Origin: Ctenosaura bakeri
Taxonomy: Eukaryota; Chordata; Lepidosauria; Squamata; Iguanidae
NCBI GenBank assembly: GCA_948474755.1
Contig: CAOLHI010002495.1
Span: 1-64,000, forward strand
Reading direction: 5' to 3'
DNA length: 64,000 bases
A model generated the notes under the pieces. It had not been told where the DNA came from and did not search any database. It worked only from the letters and a program-made list of their open reading frames with translations. Shown in pieces: positions 1 to 10,107 of this stretch. How positions within the stretch are numbered: the first letter of the stretch is position 1; each line of letters opens with the position of its first letter. The position numbers and the translations under genes are program-made.

Positions 1-345
1 CTTAGTGGCTGCCCCCAGAATCTGGAACGCTCTTCCCAGAGAAGTCAGACTGTCACCCTCCCTGCTGTCCTTTCATAATCAGATAAAGACATTTTTATTT
101 TAGACAGGTGTTTGATGTATAATCATATCTGGCGTGCCTAATAAAAATGTGCTGGGTATTGTGTTCTTTGATTAAGAATTGAGTTCTAATTATGTATTTC
201 ACCATTGTTTTTAATACTTTCATTTGTTTAATTATGTTTTAATTTTTTTATTTTATGAGTTTTAAGTCTGTCTTTTTAAATCTGTAAGCCGCTTTTGAGT
301 CCCAACCCGGGAAAAAAAGCAGGGTACAAATAAAGATAATAATAA
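1..345 (+). mobile_element. 3' end of an L2/CR1-clade-like LINE
   Basis: The stretch starts inside a repeat and ends with 'ctgtaagccgctttgagtccc..gggaaaaa-gcaggg-tacaaataaa', the typical reptilian LINE 3' tail, followed by a simple-repeat tail. Related tails occur near 34240 and 55440-55880. No open frame remains. Class assignment (L2 versus another CR1-clade LINE) is from memory of reptilian repeats. Confidence 0.5.
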
Positions 346-355
346 AGATGCTGAT

Positions 356-410
356 ACCACTGCTGCTGCTGCTGCTACTACTGCTAATAGTAATAATAAT
401 AATAATAATG
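356..410. repeat. Compound trinucleotide microsatellite (CTG)n then (AAT)n
   Basis: A run of ctg/cta units passes into aat units directly after the LINE tail, so it probably grew from that tail. The leucine/isoleucine-rich reading frame over it is an artefact of the repeat. Confidence 0.85.
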
Positions 411-1430
411 CAGATGTGCCTCGTAGTTCATATCTGTGTCCACATCATGATATTCATGCGAGCCCCATTAAACTGGAGAAATAAAAACAAAACCAGGCTT
501 GTGCTACCGAAGGCCACTTTTCTATGCTCTGACCTTTCTTATTTTGCATTCTTAGTGACATGGATAGGAATCATGTGTTGTTGGATTGCAACTCCCAGCA
601 TCCCTCACCACTGTCTCTGCTGGATAGAGCCACTGGGAATGACAGTCCAACAATAGCTGGAAGGATGCACTATTCCTACCTTGCTGTATAAAATGGGTGG
701 ACACTCTTTGGCCCTTCAGATATCTTGGGCTTCATCTCCCAGGAGATCCAACCAGCCTAGTCTGCCCTCCCCCACAGGGTTGTTGTGAAGATAAACTGGG
801 AGAGAATCAGCTATGTCCTCCCAAACTCTTTGAAGAAGGTGGGGTTAAAATACAATAGTTAAAAGACAGAGGAATGTGTGTAAGAGAAATGGTTTTACCA
901 AATTGCTTCTAAAACCAAGCCAAGTAGCTTTTGTAACTGAAGAAGAGGAAATGCTCTGAATCACAGTGGTAAATGTACAGCCAAGCCCATGAAAGGACGG
1001 AGTTCAAAGCACCGATTGTAAAGGTGACTGATAATGAGGTTAACAAAACATCTGTATAGCTGTCTCCCCCTTTGATCTCCTTGTTAATCAACCTGTATGA
1101 TGTCAATTGTTTACTGGCTCCATCACCTTTTTGTCCTCCAAGGTGCGGAAAAAGCTGGCAGGAAACAAATCAGTCCCACATTTTGGCAGACGGATGAAAG
1201 CCTCCCCAAATCAAATGGTAATTGAGTTTTCGAGTGCCATCAGTTTTCTGTCATCAGGGCCATCTGTTTGTCTGGTGTATTCCAGAACTGTTCTGGCCAC
1301 ATTGGCCTAATACCAAAATTCAGGTATTATTTTAGAAGGACCTAATGTCTTTGGGCAATATTTTCTAGCTACATTTTTGCAGCCTGCTTGATTCAGTGCT
1401 CCATTCATTTATTCAACAACAGTTATAGAA
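411..1430. other. No gene recognised; old SINE-like debris
   Basis: I see no exon-like frame. About 575-655 is a short inverted pair ('ggattgcaactcccagcatccc' against 'gggaatgacagtccaac'), a relic of a 'tgggagttgtagtcc' palindromic family found elsewhere in the window. About 768-862 resembles the 3' part of a tRNA-derived SINE ('cacagggttgttgtgaagataaactgggagag'). Confidence 0.45.
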
Positions 1431-1435
1431 ACATA

Positions 1436-1637
1436 GAGCCTTTCCACACTACATTGTTAGAGTGCTATTATTCCACTTTCAACATCCTATGGAATCCTGG
1501 GATTTGCTGTTTAGGGAGGGAAATTTAGAATTCTCAGCCAGACAGCTCTTTGGCCCCAGTAAACTACAAACTCCAGAATTCCACAGGATGTTGAAAGTGG
1601 AATAATAGCACTATAACAGTGTAGTGCGGAAAGGTCC
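1436..1637. mobile_element. Family A palindromic MITE, long-loop form, TSD ATA
   Basis: Begins GAGCCTTTCC and ends GGAAAGGTCC, flanked by ATA on both sides (1433-1435, 1638-1640). The arms ('ttccactttcaacatcctatgg' type) face each other across an inner segment with ctcagccagacagctctttggcc. This is the longer subtype of the PIF/Harbinger-like family. Confidence 0.85.
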
Positions 1638-1640
1638 ATA

Positions 1641-2012
1641 CAGATAGAAGAGGCCCTATAGGCCATTGAGTCCTGCCCCCTACCCCACTCACTGTAGAAA
1701 CTCCAGCTAGAGCATCTCCAGCAGGAGGTCATGGTCTACCTTCTTTTTGAAGATGCCCGGAGAAAGAGACTCCCCCGCCTCTCTAGGCAATTGCTTCCCT
1801 TGCTGAACCATTCTTACCATCAATAGGTTCCTTCTAATGTTCAATCAAAATCTATTCTCCTGCAACTTACAACCATTTAACTTCATCTTACCCTCTGGGA
1901 CAGCAGAGAACAGTCCTGCCCCCTCCTCTCTGTGATGGCCCTTGAGGTATTTAAAAAGTACAACCACGCCACCCTTCCTTGGTTTCAGTTCTTTGGAAGT
2001 TGAACTGTAACT
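1641..2012 (-). mobile_element. CR1-like LINE 3' fragment
   Basis: Read on the minus strand it encodes LFKYLKGHHREEGAGLFSAV, the conserved C-terminal block of CR1/L2 ORF2 (compare the intact copy at 49.5-52 kb). It is frameshifted and old. Family A copy 1436-1637 abuts it. Confidence 0.75.
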
Positions 2013-2017
2013 TATTA

Positions 2018-2669
2018 CAGTTCCACATTTGCTAGGGTTAAGGACACAGGACCCTTGCAAAAGTGAAAAAATCGCAAATACCAAAATATGTGTGTGAATC
2101 TGTGGGAAGGGGGCTGAGTCATGGAGGGGAGAGCAAACAGCCAGTGTCCAAACCAGGTCAAGGAAAGGAGAGGGAAGGGGGAGCTTGTCATGGTGGCCCT
2201 ATATTTCCTCTGTCCTGCCCATCTCCTTCCTTAGATGTGTGTGAGGCATTGGGTGAGGGTTTGTCAGGCTGAGAAACATGGCTGAGAGCCGACCTTAGCT
2301 GGGCAGGTAGTGGCTAGTAGAGGAGGGCTATTTCCACACTAGACTGTTATAGCGCTATGATTCCACTTTCAACAACCTATGGAATCCTGGGGTTTGCAGT
2401 TTCGGGAGGGCCCCCTCCCAAAACTGCAAACCTCATGATTCCATAGGATGTTGAAAGTGGAATCATAGCACTATAACAGTCTAGTGCAGAAATGACCGAG
2501 GAGAAGGAGAAGGACCAGAGCTGGGTTTTTGAAGGGCTGTGCAGCCTGATTGAAGCTGATGAGAAGGAAGGACATGCCCTGGAAAAGAAGCACCTAAGGC
2601 AGAGGTTGCAGAAATTCATAAATAATCAAATCCGTGAAAGTCAAACTTGCAAATGTGGAGGGCTGACTG
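2018..2669. mobile_element. Tigger/pogo-like DNA element interrupted by a family A MITE
   Basis: The left end, CAGTTCCACATTTGC after TA, is the inverse of the right end GCAAATGTGGAGGG..GACTG before TA (2670-2671). Sub-terminal 'agggttaaggacacaggacccttgcaaaagtg' matches other copies at 21.2 and 39.1 kb. A family A MITE at 2326-2497 splits it, so this element was present first. Confidence 0.65.
2326..2497. mobile_element. Family A palindromic MITE, TSD GAG
   Basis: Ends GGCTATTTCC / GAAATGACC, with GAG on both sides (2323-2325, 2498-2500). Arms of about 80 bp are nearly perfect complements meeting at 'gggagggccccctccc'. It is nested in the Tigger-like element 2018-2669. Confidence 0.9.
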
Positions 2670-3457
2670 TAGTTATTTGTACAGTCAGTGGGGTGCAGCC
2701 TCACAAAATGGTGGAGGAAAAAATAGAACGTGGTTCAAGGACTGCTTTCTGCTCTGTCTCATGCTCAACTGTGGCTGCTCAGGTGACAACAAGGTGGACA
2801 GGAGAAGACCATGCATTGTGCACAGGCTTGTAGCATTCAGATTTTTAAAAAGCAGTAACTAAAAAGAAAAGTTACTTTCGAAAAATCTCAAAGCAGTAAC
2901 AGAGATAGTTTGTTGCAACAAAGCCAACTAAAAGTCTCATGGCACACTAAAGATTAATAATATTTGTTAGTTTTTAAGGTGCCACAAATTGTTGTTTTTC
3001 AATTGCAACTGCAGTGGTAGCTAAGGGCAATCATATTCTTTAGAGATAAATCGATACAGGAGGGACTGACACTTGAAAGGCGGTATATGCTAAAAGGGCT
3101 TCTCCATCTACTGAAATTAAGATGAAAAGCTTTGCAGAGACAGCCAGCTGCGCATATTTGCAGTGCAGACATTGATTGCTAGCTCTATAAATTGAAATCT
3201 CTAAAATCCTGAACATTTTAAATTTTTGGCAATATCTTTGGAACCAGGGGTGGGAGCTGTGCATCTTGTGAGTTGCATATGGCGTGGGTGGCTCTTTTGT
3301 ACGGTCCCTTTGAAACAGTCTGAAAAGCTAAGCCTGGTTTTAAGGATCAGAGCCCATATAGAACAAAGTGGTCTCAGCTACCATGGGAAGCTTGGTAGGA
3401 AGGGAGCTAACCTGGCTTCATTGGGAGGGAGTTCCACAACTGAGGTGCTGCTACAGA
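2670..3457. other. No gene recognised
   Basis: Short frames here lack family signatures. About 2925-3000 ('aaaagtctcatggcac..tttgttagttttt-aaggtgccac') belongs to a dispersed repeat also seen near 19190-19310, 52320-52400 and 52910-52990. Confidence 0.4.
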
Positions 3458-3636
3458 GGCCATTTCTGCATTGGACTGTTACAGTGCTATTATTCCACTT
3501 TCAACACTATGGAATCCTGGAGCTTGCTGTTTCAAGGAGAGGCCTCAAAGGCCTGTCCCTACACTGCAAACTGCAGGATTCCATAGGATGTTGAAAGTGG
3601 AATAATAGTACTATAACAGTTCAGTGTGGAAATGCC
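3458..3636. mobile_element. Family A palindromic MITE
   Basis: GGCCATTTCTGCA at the left and GTGTGGAAATGCC at the right. The arms are clear, with a short asymmetric centre ('tcaaggagaggcctcaaaggcctgtccctaca'). Flanks (AGA/TTG) do not form a clean duplication, so an end may have eroded. Confidence 0.85.
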
Positions 3637-3702
3637 TTGCTTACTCATCACCCTAGCCCCTTAAGAGTGAGGAGAAGTGCAAGCCTGACACCCAAATCAT
3701 TT

Positions 3703-3895
3703 AGGGCTTTGTGGTGTAGTGGTTTGAGCTCTGGACTATGATGCTGGAGACCAGGATTTGATTCCCCGCTTGTCCATGGAAACCCACTGGGTGACCTTGG
3801 GCATGTCACACACTCTCAGCCACCAGAAAACCCTGTGATAGGTTCACCTTAGGGTTGCCATAAGTCAGAAATGACTCGAAGACACACAACAGCAA
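3703..3895 (+). mobile_element. tRNA-derived SINE, BovB-like tail
   Basis: The head 'gtggtgtagtggtttgagc' is an A box and 'gattccccgctt' lies in the B-box region. The body is 'aaacccactgggtgaccttgggca', and the tail 'ccataagtcagaaatgactcgaagacacacaac' resembles the BovB LINE 3' end. This squamate-type SINE is probably mobilised by BovB/RTE machinery (inference). Confidence 0.85.
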
Positions 3896-3919
3896 GGTCA
3901 AAACTAGCATCCCGAACTA

Positions 3920-4735
3920 TTTATTTTGTTTATATCCTATCTTTCTCCCAGCACAGGACCTAAGGCTGAAGTTCTGGCTGAACTGAGCTCATAAACAAAA
4001 TGGAAGCTGGTACAGCTGGGCCAAGACCAGTGACATATGGTCTTTAAAGTGTATTCCAGTCAGCAGTCTGGTTGCTATATCCTGGAATGACTGTAGCTTC
4101 CAAACATGCTCCAAGGGCAGCCCCTTGTAAGCACATTACAGTAGTCTAATTGGGAAGTAATTAAGACATGAACCACTGTGACCAAATCTGCCTTCCTTGT
4201 GGAGATGTACAGCTGGAAGCCCAACTGAAGCTGGGCAAAGGCAGCCAAATGGTTTTCCAGGAACAATGTTGGGTCAAACTGCCCCCCCCACAGACTGCAA
4301 GTCTGGTCATTCAAAGTGAGCACAAGACCATGCAGAACAGGTTGTAATCCTAATCCCAAATTCATTTTCCTACTGACTAACAGAAAGCCAGCATGGCACA
4401 ACAGTGAACATAGGGCAGTGGCTTGACTGTTGGACAAAGCCTCTGGAGGACCCAGGGTTTAATCCACTGGATAACCTTCAGCAAATCACACTCTCTCAGC
4501 CTCAGAGGAAGGTATTGGCAAACTCCCCTGAACAAATCTTGCCTCCCCCCAAAAAAATTCCATGATAGGATCACCGTAAATCAGAAATGACTCAAACACG
4601 CCTAAAAAAGTAACAAAAATCAACAGAACTTCAATGCAGTCTGGACTGAGCCACAATTTACTCACCCACTCCTTGCTTTCCACTATATCCAGATGACAAG
4701 TCAGGACTTCCACAGCATCCTTGGAGTCAGTTGCA
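3920..4735 (-). mobile_element. L2-like LINE relic, split by a SINE
   Basis: On the minus strand 4075-4375 encodes KADLVTVVHVLITSQLDYCN, the L2-type reverse-transcriptase signature (..LDYCN..). The fragment resumes at about 4616 after the SINE at 4384-4615. It contains frameshifts and stops. Confidence 0.65.
4384..4615 (+). mobile_element. tRNA-derived SINE nested in LINE
   Basis: 'agccagcatggcac' head, degenerate B box, 'ctctcagcctcagaggaaggtattggcaaac' body and 'ccgtaaatcagaaatgactcaaacac' tail. It is the full-length variant with the 'tggcaaactcccctgaacaaatcttgcc' module missing from shorter copies. Confidence 0.75.
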
Positions 4736-5489
4736 AAACAGAGACAGAGCTGAGTCCAGTCACCATATTAATGACTCCTGATTCCCAACATCACAGAGTT
4801 TTCATGCAGATCAGGGCTGGGAATGATGTTTGGAATGCAACACCCAGCTGCCCCATCTAGCATGGCCAACAGAATGCTGGGAACTGCCGTCTAACAACTG
4901 AAGACTAAAAAGTCAAAAAATGCAAAGAGCAACATGAGTGCAGCATTCCTATTTTCACATTTCACCAGCGCCAGAAATATGTCATTGCTCTGTTGGCATT
5001 TTGTTCAGCCCAAGAGGGGAAAGCTGATGGAGATGTTTAGGAGATGATCTGGAAGCTAACTTCACAATTCTTCACAGTTCTTTTAAAGACTGCTTTTACT
5101 CTGTTCTGTTCTTATGCTATTTGCTGTAGTTTTTAAAACTATTGCTGACAGCACAGCTAATTTTACAGGGTGATAAAGAAATCTGATAGACAGATTAAGG
5201 AGCTTAACAGTTTCACAGAAGTGCAGTGATGATGAGCTTTGCTGCAAGGAGAGGGAACCTCTGTTAGATCATCGAGCTCCTGATACGAAGGGCAAGAGAA
5301 TCAGTTTCCTTTTTATGTGCATTGTTACATAAACGCTGGTATTTGCTCTCCATGTAGTGCAGGGAGAAATCTTCTGTGTTTTGCATGGATGCTTTTATCA
5401 GCTCACTGTGAAAACTTTCATGTCCACTGCCTTTTTCATTGCCATTTAAAGATTTTCATTGCTGATTTAAAGATAGTATGTTACATTAG
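4736..5489. other. No gene recognised
   Basis: Moderately AT-rich unique-looking sequence. I see no conserved reading frame or recognised repeat. Confidence 0.4.
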
Positions 5490-5629
5490 AACTGGGCAGA
5501 CCCAGGGTCAAGTCTCCACTCACCTGTGAAACCCACTGGGCGACCCTCCCTCAGCTCAACCTCCCTAGCAGAGTTGTGAAGACAGAAGGGGTAGGGGAAC
5601 AGAGAAACCTTTGAGCTCCTTGCGACATA
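5490..5629 (+). mobile_element. Old tRNA-derived SINE fragment
   Basis: 'cagacccagggtcaagtctcc..' followed by 'gaaacccactgggcgacc' and 'agcagagttgtgaagacag' resembles the second, older SINE type also at 768-862 and 32828-33060. A family A MITE begins directly at its end. Confidence 0.45.
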
Positions 5630-5809
5630 GGCCTTTTCCACACTACACTCTTATAGCGCGATGATTCCACTTTCAACATCCTACAGAATCCTGGGGTTTG
5701 CAGTTCAGGGAGGGGCTGTCCGGCCCCTCCCGGAACTGCAAACCCCAGGATTCCAGAGGATGTTGAAAGTGGAATCATTGCGCTATAACAGGCTAGTGCG
5801 GAAATGCCC
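5630..5809. mobile_element. Family A palindromic MITE
   Basis: GGCCTTTTCC / GGAAATGCCC ends. The arms meet at 'cagggaggggctgtccggcccctcccgg'. Left arm 'cctacagaatcc' and right arm 'ggattccagagg' differ at the same site, so the arms are not fully homogenised. Confidence 0.88.
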
Positions 5810-6095
5810 TAAGACTAGAAAGGAACGTGCTTGGGAAATAGACTCCATTCAGCCAACATGGTCAGTGGCTGGGGGATGCTGGGTCCAAAACCAACCCTTC
5901 CAAAACTCTGCAGGGACAAAAGTATCCATGTAGGAGAAAAAGCACAGACGCAGAGTATCAAGCAACCCACTTCACCTGTTTTTTCCCCAAGTGCCCATTT
6001 CCATGAGGACCGGCGAGTTTTTCTTTTCTTTCCAAAACAAACAAGCCAGAATTGGCTTTTTACCCGGAGGGATGTGCGTTTTTATCTGAAGCCGT

Positions 6096-6112
6096 GTGTG
6101 TGTGTGTGTGTG
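6096..6112. repeat. (GT)n microsatellite
   Basis: About eight GT units. The short frames over it on both strands are repeat artefacts. Confidence 0.8.
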
Positions 6113-6290
6113 AGGAGGCTGGATTGGAAGGGTTGCGGCATCCTGGCAAAAGCGTGTGTCCGACCCAACCCTCTCCACCCCACCCCACGCCACCCAGCCA
6201 GAAAGCAAAAAGGGAAACGAGAAGGGAGAGGGAGAAGGCAGAAGGACACCTCCCTTTCGGGTCTGTGGGCGCTGCAGAGCCTCGCTCTTG

Positions 6291-6470
6291 GGCCACTTCC
6301 GCACTAGACTGTTATAGTGCTATGATTCCGCTTTCAGCATCCTATGGCATCCTGGGGTTTGCAGTTTAGGGAGGGGCCTCGAGGCCCCTCCCTGAACTGC
6401 AAACCCCAGGATGCCATAGGATGTTGAAAGCGGAATCATAGCACTACAAGAGCCTAGTGCGGAAGTGGCC
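6291..6470. mobile_element. Family A palindromic MITE, TSD TTG
   Basis: GGCCACTTCC / GGAAGTGGCC ends flanked by TTG (6288-6290, 6471-6473). The arms share non-consensus variants: cactt/aagtg at the tips, ccgctt/aagcgg, and ggcatcc/ggatgcc. It lies at the edge of the CpG-rich block. Confidence 0.93.
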
Positions 6471-6946
6471 TTGCTTTCCTTCTCCGTCCCTACCGGGAGG
6501 GGAAAGACGCGTGTCCGGAACGGGGCCGCGGCGGAGGAACGGGCCAAGCCCTCGCTGGGCGCGGCCGAGGGGCTCGCTGGGCCGGATCCTGGCAACGGGT
6601 CTCCGCCCGGGGGAGCCAAGCGGGCGCCGCCGCCGCCGTCAGCTGACGATGGGGCGCGTCTCGGCGCCGGAGGGGCTCCCGGCTCTGCCTCGCCTTCTCC
6701 GCTCCTTTGCCGCGGCTGCTGCTGCTTTTCCCCAAAGCCTTGGCCGCGCCGGAGGGAGAGGGAAGGACAGCCGTGCTTCCCTTTCCCGCAGAAACAGGGA
6801 GGAGGAGCGGCGGCGGCGGCCCCGGCAGGTATTTCGGTCTCCGTTGGTCGGACGTTGGTTCCCGGGCGCGACTCCCGGCAGGGGTGGGAGCCGCGTTAGG
6901 GCGCCGATCTCGTTCCTCCGGGAGGGAAAGAGGAAGGGAGTCTCGG

Positions 6947-7110
6947 GGCACTTCCGCACTAGACTGTTATAGCGCTATTATTCCGCTCGCAACATCCTAT
7001 GGAATCCTGGGGTTTGCAGTTTCTGGCCCCTCCCGAATCTGCAAACCCCAGGATTCCATAGGATGTTGCAAGAGGAATAATAGCGCTATAACAGGCTAGT
7101 GCGGAAGGGC
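6947..7110. mobile_element. Family A palindromic MITE inside the CpG block
   Basis: Left end GGCACTTCCGCACTAG, right end CTAGTGCGGAAGGGC. Both arms carry the variant 'gcaac/gttgc' where most copies have 'tcaac/gttga'. The 3-bp duplication is not clear. Confidence 0.88.
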
Positions 7111-7251
7111 TTCTCTCGGCTCACAACGAGGCGCCTTTCCTGATGCTTTCTCGCGAGTAATCAGGCATGATGGGGAGGAGGGGTGCGGGAAAAGAAGTAT
7201 TTCAGCCCCTCTTTTGAGACTCGAGTTGCAGCCCTGTGCAACTGACCCTGA

Positions 7252-7377
7252 GGCCGTCTCTGCACTCGACTGTGTATAGCGCTCTTATTCCCCTTTCCTC
7301 CCAAAACTGCACACCCAGGATTCCATAGGAGGCTGAAAGTGGAATCATGGCGCGATAGCAGTCTAGTGCGGAAAGAG
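7252..7377. mobile_element. Truncated family A MITE inside the CpG block
   Basis: GGCCGTCTCTGCACTCGACTG at the left and CAGTCTAGTGCGGAAAGAGC at the right. Most of the left arm has been lost after 'ttattccccttt'; the right arm is retained. Confidence 0.75.
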
Positions 7378-7764
7378 CGATTCCCCCCGAATGAGGCGGG
7401 GCTTCCCCTGGAGTAGACGCGCACGGGGCTCGCAGCTGCCTGGCTTGGAGCTTCGGTGCTTCTTTCTTCCGCGCGGAGATGTAGAAGATCGCGCTTGCCG
7501 GCTGCGATCCTGAAACGCCCTTCCCAGGCTCGACTCCGTGGGACTTACTTCGAAGTCAGCGAGGTGTGTACCAGCGTACGCAAGGTTGCGATCCTTCCTG
7601 GAAGTCGCCCCTTTCCCGAGCTCGGGAGGACTTACTTCCGAGCAAACCAGGGCTTGCTGCGAGCTTCAGCGGTGATGGGACTGCCCAGATCTCATCTTCT
7701 GTATCTCAATCGAACTGGGCTCTGATCCCACGAAAGCTCCTGCCACCCTAAAGGTTATTACAGT

Positions 7765-7936
7765 GGCCATTTCCGCACGAGTGTGTTATAGCGCGATGAT
7801 TCCACTTTCAACCTCCTATGGAATCCTGGGGTTTGCAGTTTCGGGAGGGGCCCCTCCCGAAACTGCAAACCCCAGGATTCCATAGGAGGTTGAAAGTGGA
7901 ATCATCGCGCTATAACACACTCGTGCGGAAATGGAC
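7765..7936. mobile_element. Family A MITE, near-perfect 86-bp hairpin, TSD AGT
   Basis: The two arms of 86 bp are reverse complements with a single difference, near the tip (GGCC against GGAC), and no spacer. Flanks are AGT (7762-7764, 7937-7939). Both arms share the private variants 'cacgagtgtg' and 'aacctcc', unlike the family consensus. Confidence 0.95.
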
Positions 7937-7939
7937 AGT

Positions 7940-8420
7940 GTCTTTCACCGTACAACACGAAACTCTGCCATTCCCTTCCCGCTCCTTTTTCTCCCCACTG
8001 CCCCTAGAAAGGCTGCCTCGCAAGGCCGGCGATGAAGGGGTTAATTGCATTGCTGGGCAGACCGGTGGCCCCTTTTCCCTGTCTGAGCCCCCCTTCCTCC
8101 AGAGGGCAGCTGCCCCAGTGGCATGCTTTGCCAATTGGTTTCCTAGGTTGCAGAGCTCAGTGAGGTAGGCACTTTGATTTTGGCTTTGTGATTTTTCTTT
8201 TGTTGGAGGGAGGGGTTCCTCTTGGGCGGCTTTGCATGCTGGCACTTCACAGTATGATTGTCTTGCATGGTTGTCCCCTCTTTCCCCCCTCTCCACCTCC
8301 GCTGATCCCTCTTTAGCCCTGGTCACTGTGGCAGTGATGTGTGATGTTCCCTGGGGAAACTGTTGTCTCTATTAGATTTGGATGGAAGTGACTGCAGGTT
8401 ACAGGTGTTTCTGACTACAA
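7940..8420. other. No gene recognised
   Basis: Moderately GC-rich, with pyrimidine stretches; no exon signature and no recognised repeat. Confidence 0.35.
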
Positions 8421-8426
8421 TTCTGC

Positions 8427-8948
8427 TTGGGTTAGACCTCATTTGGAATACTGTGTTCAGTTCTGGGCACCTCAATTCAAGAAGGATATGGACAAGCTGG
8501 AGTGTTTCCAGAGAAGGGCGACCAAAATGGTGAAGAGTCTGGAAGCCAAGCCCTATGAGGAGTGGCTTAGAGAGCTGGGTATGTTTAGTCTGCAGAAGAG
8601 AAGGTTAAGAGGGACGTGATAGCCCTGTTTAAATATTTGAAGGGATGTCATGTCAAGGAGGGAGCGGGCTTGTTTTCTGCTGCTCCAAAGACTAGGACAA
8701 GGAGCAATGGATTCAAGCTGCAGGAAAGGAGATTCCACCTGAACCTTAGGAAGAACTTCCTGATGGTCAGAGCTGTCCAGCAGTGGAATAGGCCACCTCA
8801 GACTGTGGTGGAGTCTCCTCCTTCTTTGAAGGTTTTTAAGCAGAGGCTGGATGGTCATCTGTTGGGAGTGCTTTGATGTGTGTTGCTGCATGGCAGGGGG
8901 TTGGAATGGATGGCCCCTGGGATCTCTTCCAACTCTAGGATTCTATGG
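8427..8948 (+). mobile_element. 5'-truncated CR1 LINE, 3' end of ORF2
   Basis: Encodes, with frameshifts, [22 protein letters not shown] and [21 protein letters not shown], ending with 'gagtgctttgatgtg' and an 'attctatggat' tail. It is collinear with 51541-52060 of the younger CR1 copy but decayed. Confidence 0.9.
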
Positions 8949-9272
8949 ATGCTGATGATCTTCTCCATGAGGTAGTTCTTCAGTGCAGGGTTTGAGAGAG
9001 AACGTTTTCATTGTACTTGATGATAAAGGTACTCCTGAGAGACTGTTATCACACATGAGACAATTAGCAATTGCTTCAGTCACTTTGCAGTGGATAAAGA
9101 AAGGGGAAAAAACTTAGATTTTTTTTTTATTTTTTATTTTTTTGCAGGGGTCAGAAGGCTTATTTGCATTACAGATGCCCAGCTGTGAAAAAGACAAGGT
9201 AGGATGAGCTACAGTGTGTCTGTGGTCACTTTTACGTGTTTCAAAAACATACACCTGTGGTATGTTTTTGCA

Positions 9273-9462
9273 GGAGCCATCGTGGTATAGTGGTTTGAGC
9301 ATTGGACTGTGACCCTGGAGACCAGGCTTCGATTCCCTGCTTGGCCACGGAAACCCACTGGGTGACCTTGGGCACATCACACAGTCGCAGCCCCCAGAAA
9401 ACCCCCCAATAGGTTTGCCGTAGAGTTGCCATAAGTTGAAAATGAGTTGAAAGCACACAACG
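9273..9462 (+). mobile_element. tRNA-derived SINE, BovB-like tail
   Basis: 'gtggtatagtggtttgagc' A box, 'gcttcgattccctgcttggcc' B box region, 'gggtgaccttgggca' body and 'ccataagttgaaaatgagttgaaagcacacaac' tail. Confidence 0.88.
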
Positions 9463-9667
9463 GTGTTCCTGCAATGTAGTCAAAAGAGGTGAGGTCTGTA
9501 TTTTAATTTCTAAGGCAAATTGTTGGGGTTCAAGCCTATGTGGGGAGCCCTGTCTCTTTCCTTGGAAGGGAACCTTGCTTCTTTATTTTAAGTAGGAGGG
9601 TAGGAAGGGTACTTTGCATATGCTCGGAGGGAACGTTCTGTCTTGCGTAATAGACTTTTCCACAGTA

Positions 9668-9886
9668 CCTTTAAAACAGACTTCCCTTCCTGGTGCCCTC
9701 CAGGTGTGGGGGACTGAAGCCCTTATCATCCTTAGCCAATATGGTTGGTGGTCTCTGTGGACAGCAAGAGTTGCACTCCATTCCTGCAATGTGCAGCCTT
9801 TCAGGTGTGTTGGACTGGTGACTAAGACTGATGGGAGTTGTAGTTCAACACACCTGGTGGGCAAGAGGTTGGAAAAGAGATACAGC
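9668..9886. mobile_element. Palindromic non-autonomous DNA element (hAT-like?)
   Basis: The left arm 'cctggtgccctccaggtgtgggggact' is the inverse of the right arm 'agttcaacacacctggtgggcaagagg'. Such 'gggagttgtagtccaac' elements are common in amniotes. No clear 8-bp duplication is visible, so the superfamily stays open. Confidence 0.55.
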
Positions 9887-10107
9887 AGCTGATACTAAAG
9901 GGTCAAAAGAGGAGGAAGAAGGTGAGTATCATACAACCAAACACCTTGCCAGGGCTTGCAAGAGACTTTTCTTCTCTTTATGCCACTGTAAACGCCACTC
10001 TTCTGTGTTTTCATGAAGCTTCATGTAACTGATGTACTCCTTCACTTTGTAGTGTTACAAAGGTGCTGTAGGAAAAGCAGACAAATGGGCATTTTCAGTA
10101 TATAGAG

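Larger units (their letters stand above)
6480..7620. promoter_or_regulatory. CpG-rich block, candidate promoter or 5' exon
   Basis: CpG density here is far above the rest of the window (runs such as gggcgccgccgccgccgtc and gcggcggcggcggccccgg). The start codon of HTR5A is about 3 kb downstream. A donor-like GGCAG|GTATTT lies at 6828/6829. An ATG at 6649 opens an Arg/Ala-rich frame with no family resemblance. It could be the HTR5A promoter, an unrelated or antisense non-coding promoter, or a non-promoter island. Two family A MITEs interrupt it. Confidence 0.55.

Noticed and set aside
5551..5933. Recurrent small frames containing MIPLSTSYGILGFAV
   Set aside because: They are translations of family A MITE arms (also at 6320, 35131, 45577 and elsewhere), not genes.
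6457..6972. Overlapping long frames in the CpG block on both strands
   Set aside because: GC-rich DNA has few stop codons; the predicted Arg/Ala/Pro-rich proteins resemble no family and include MITE sequence.
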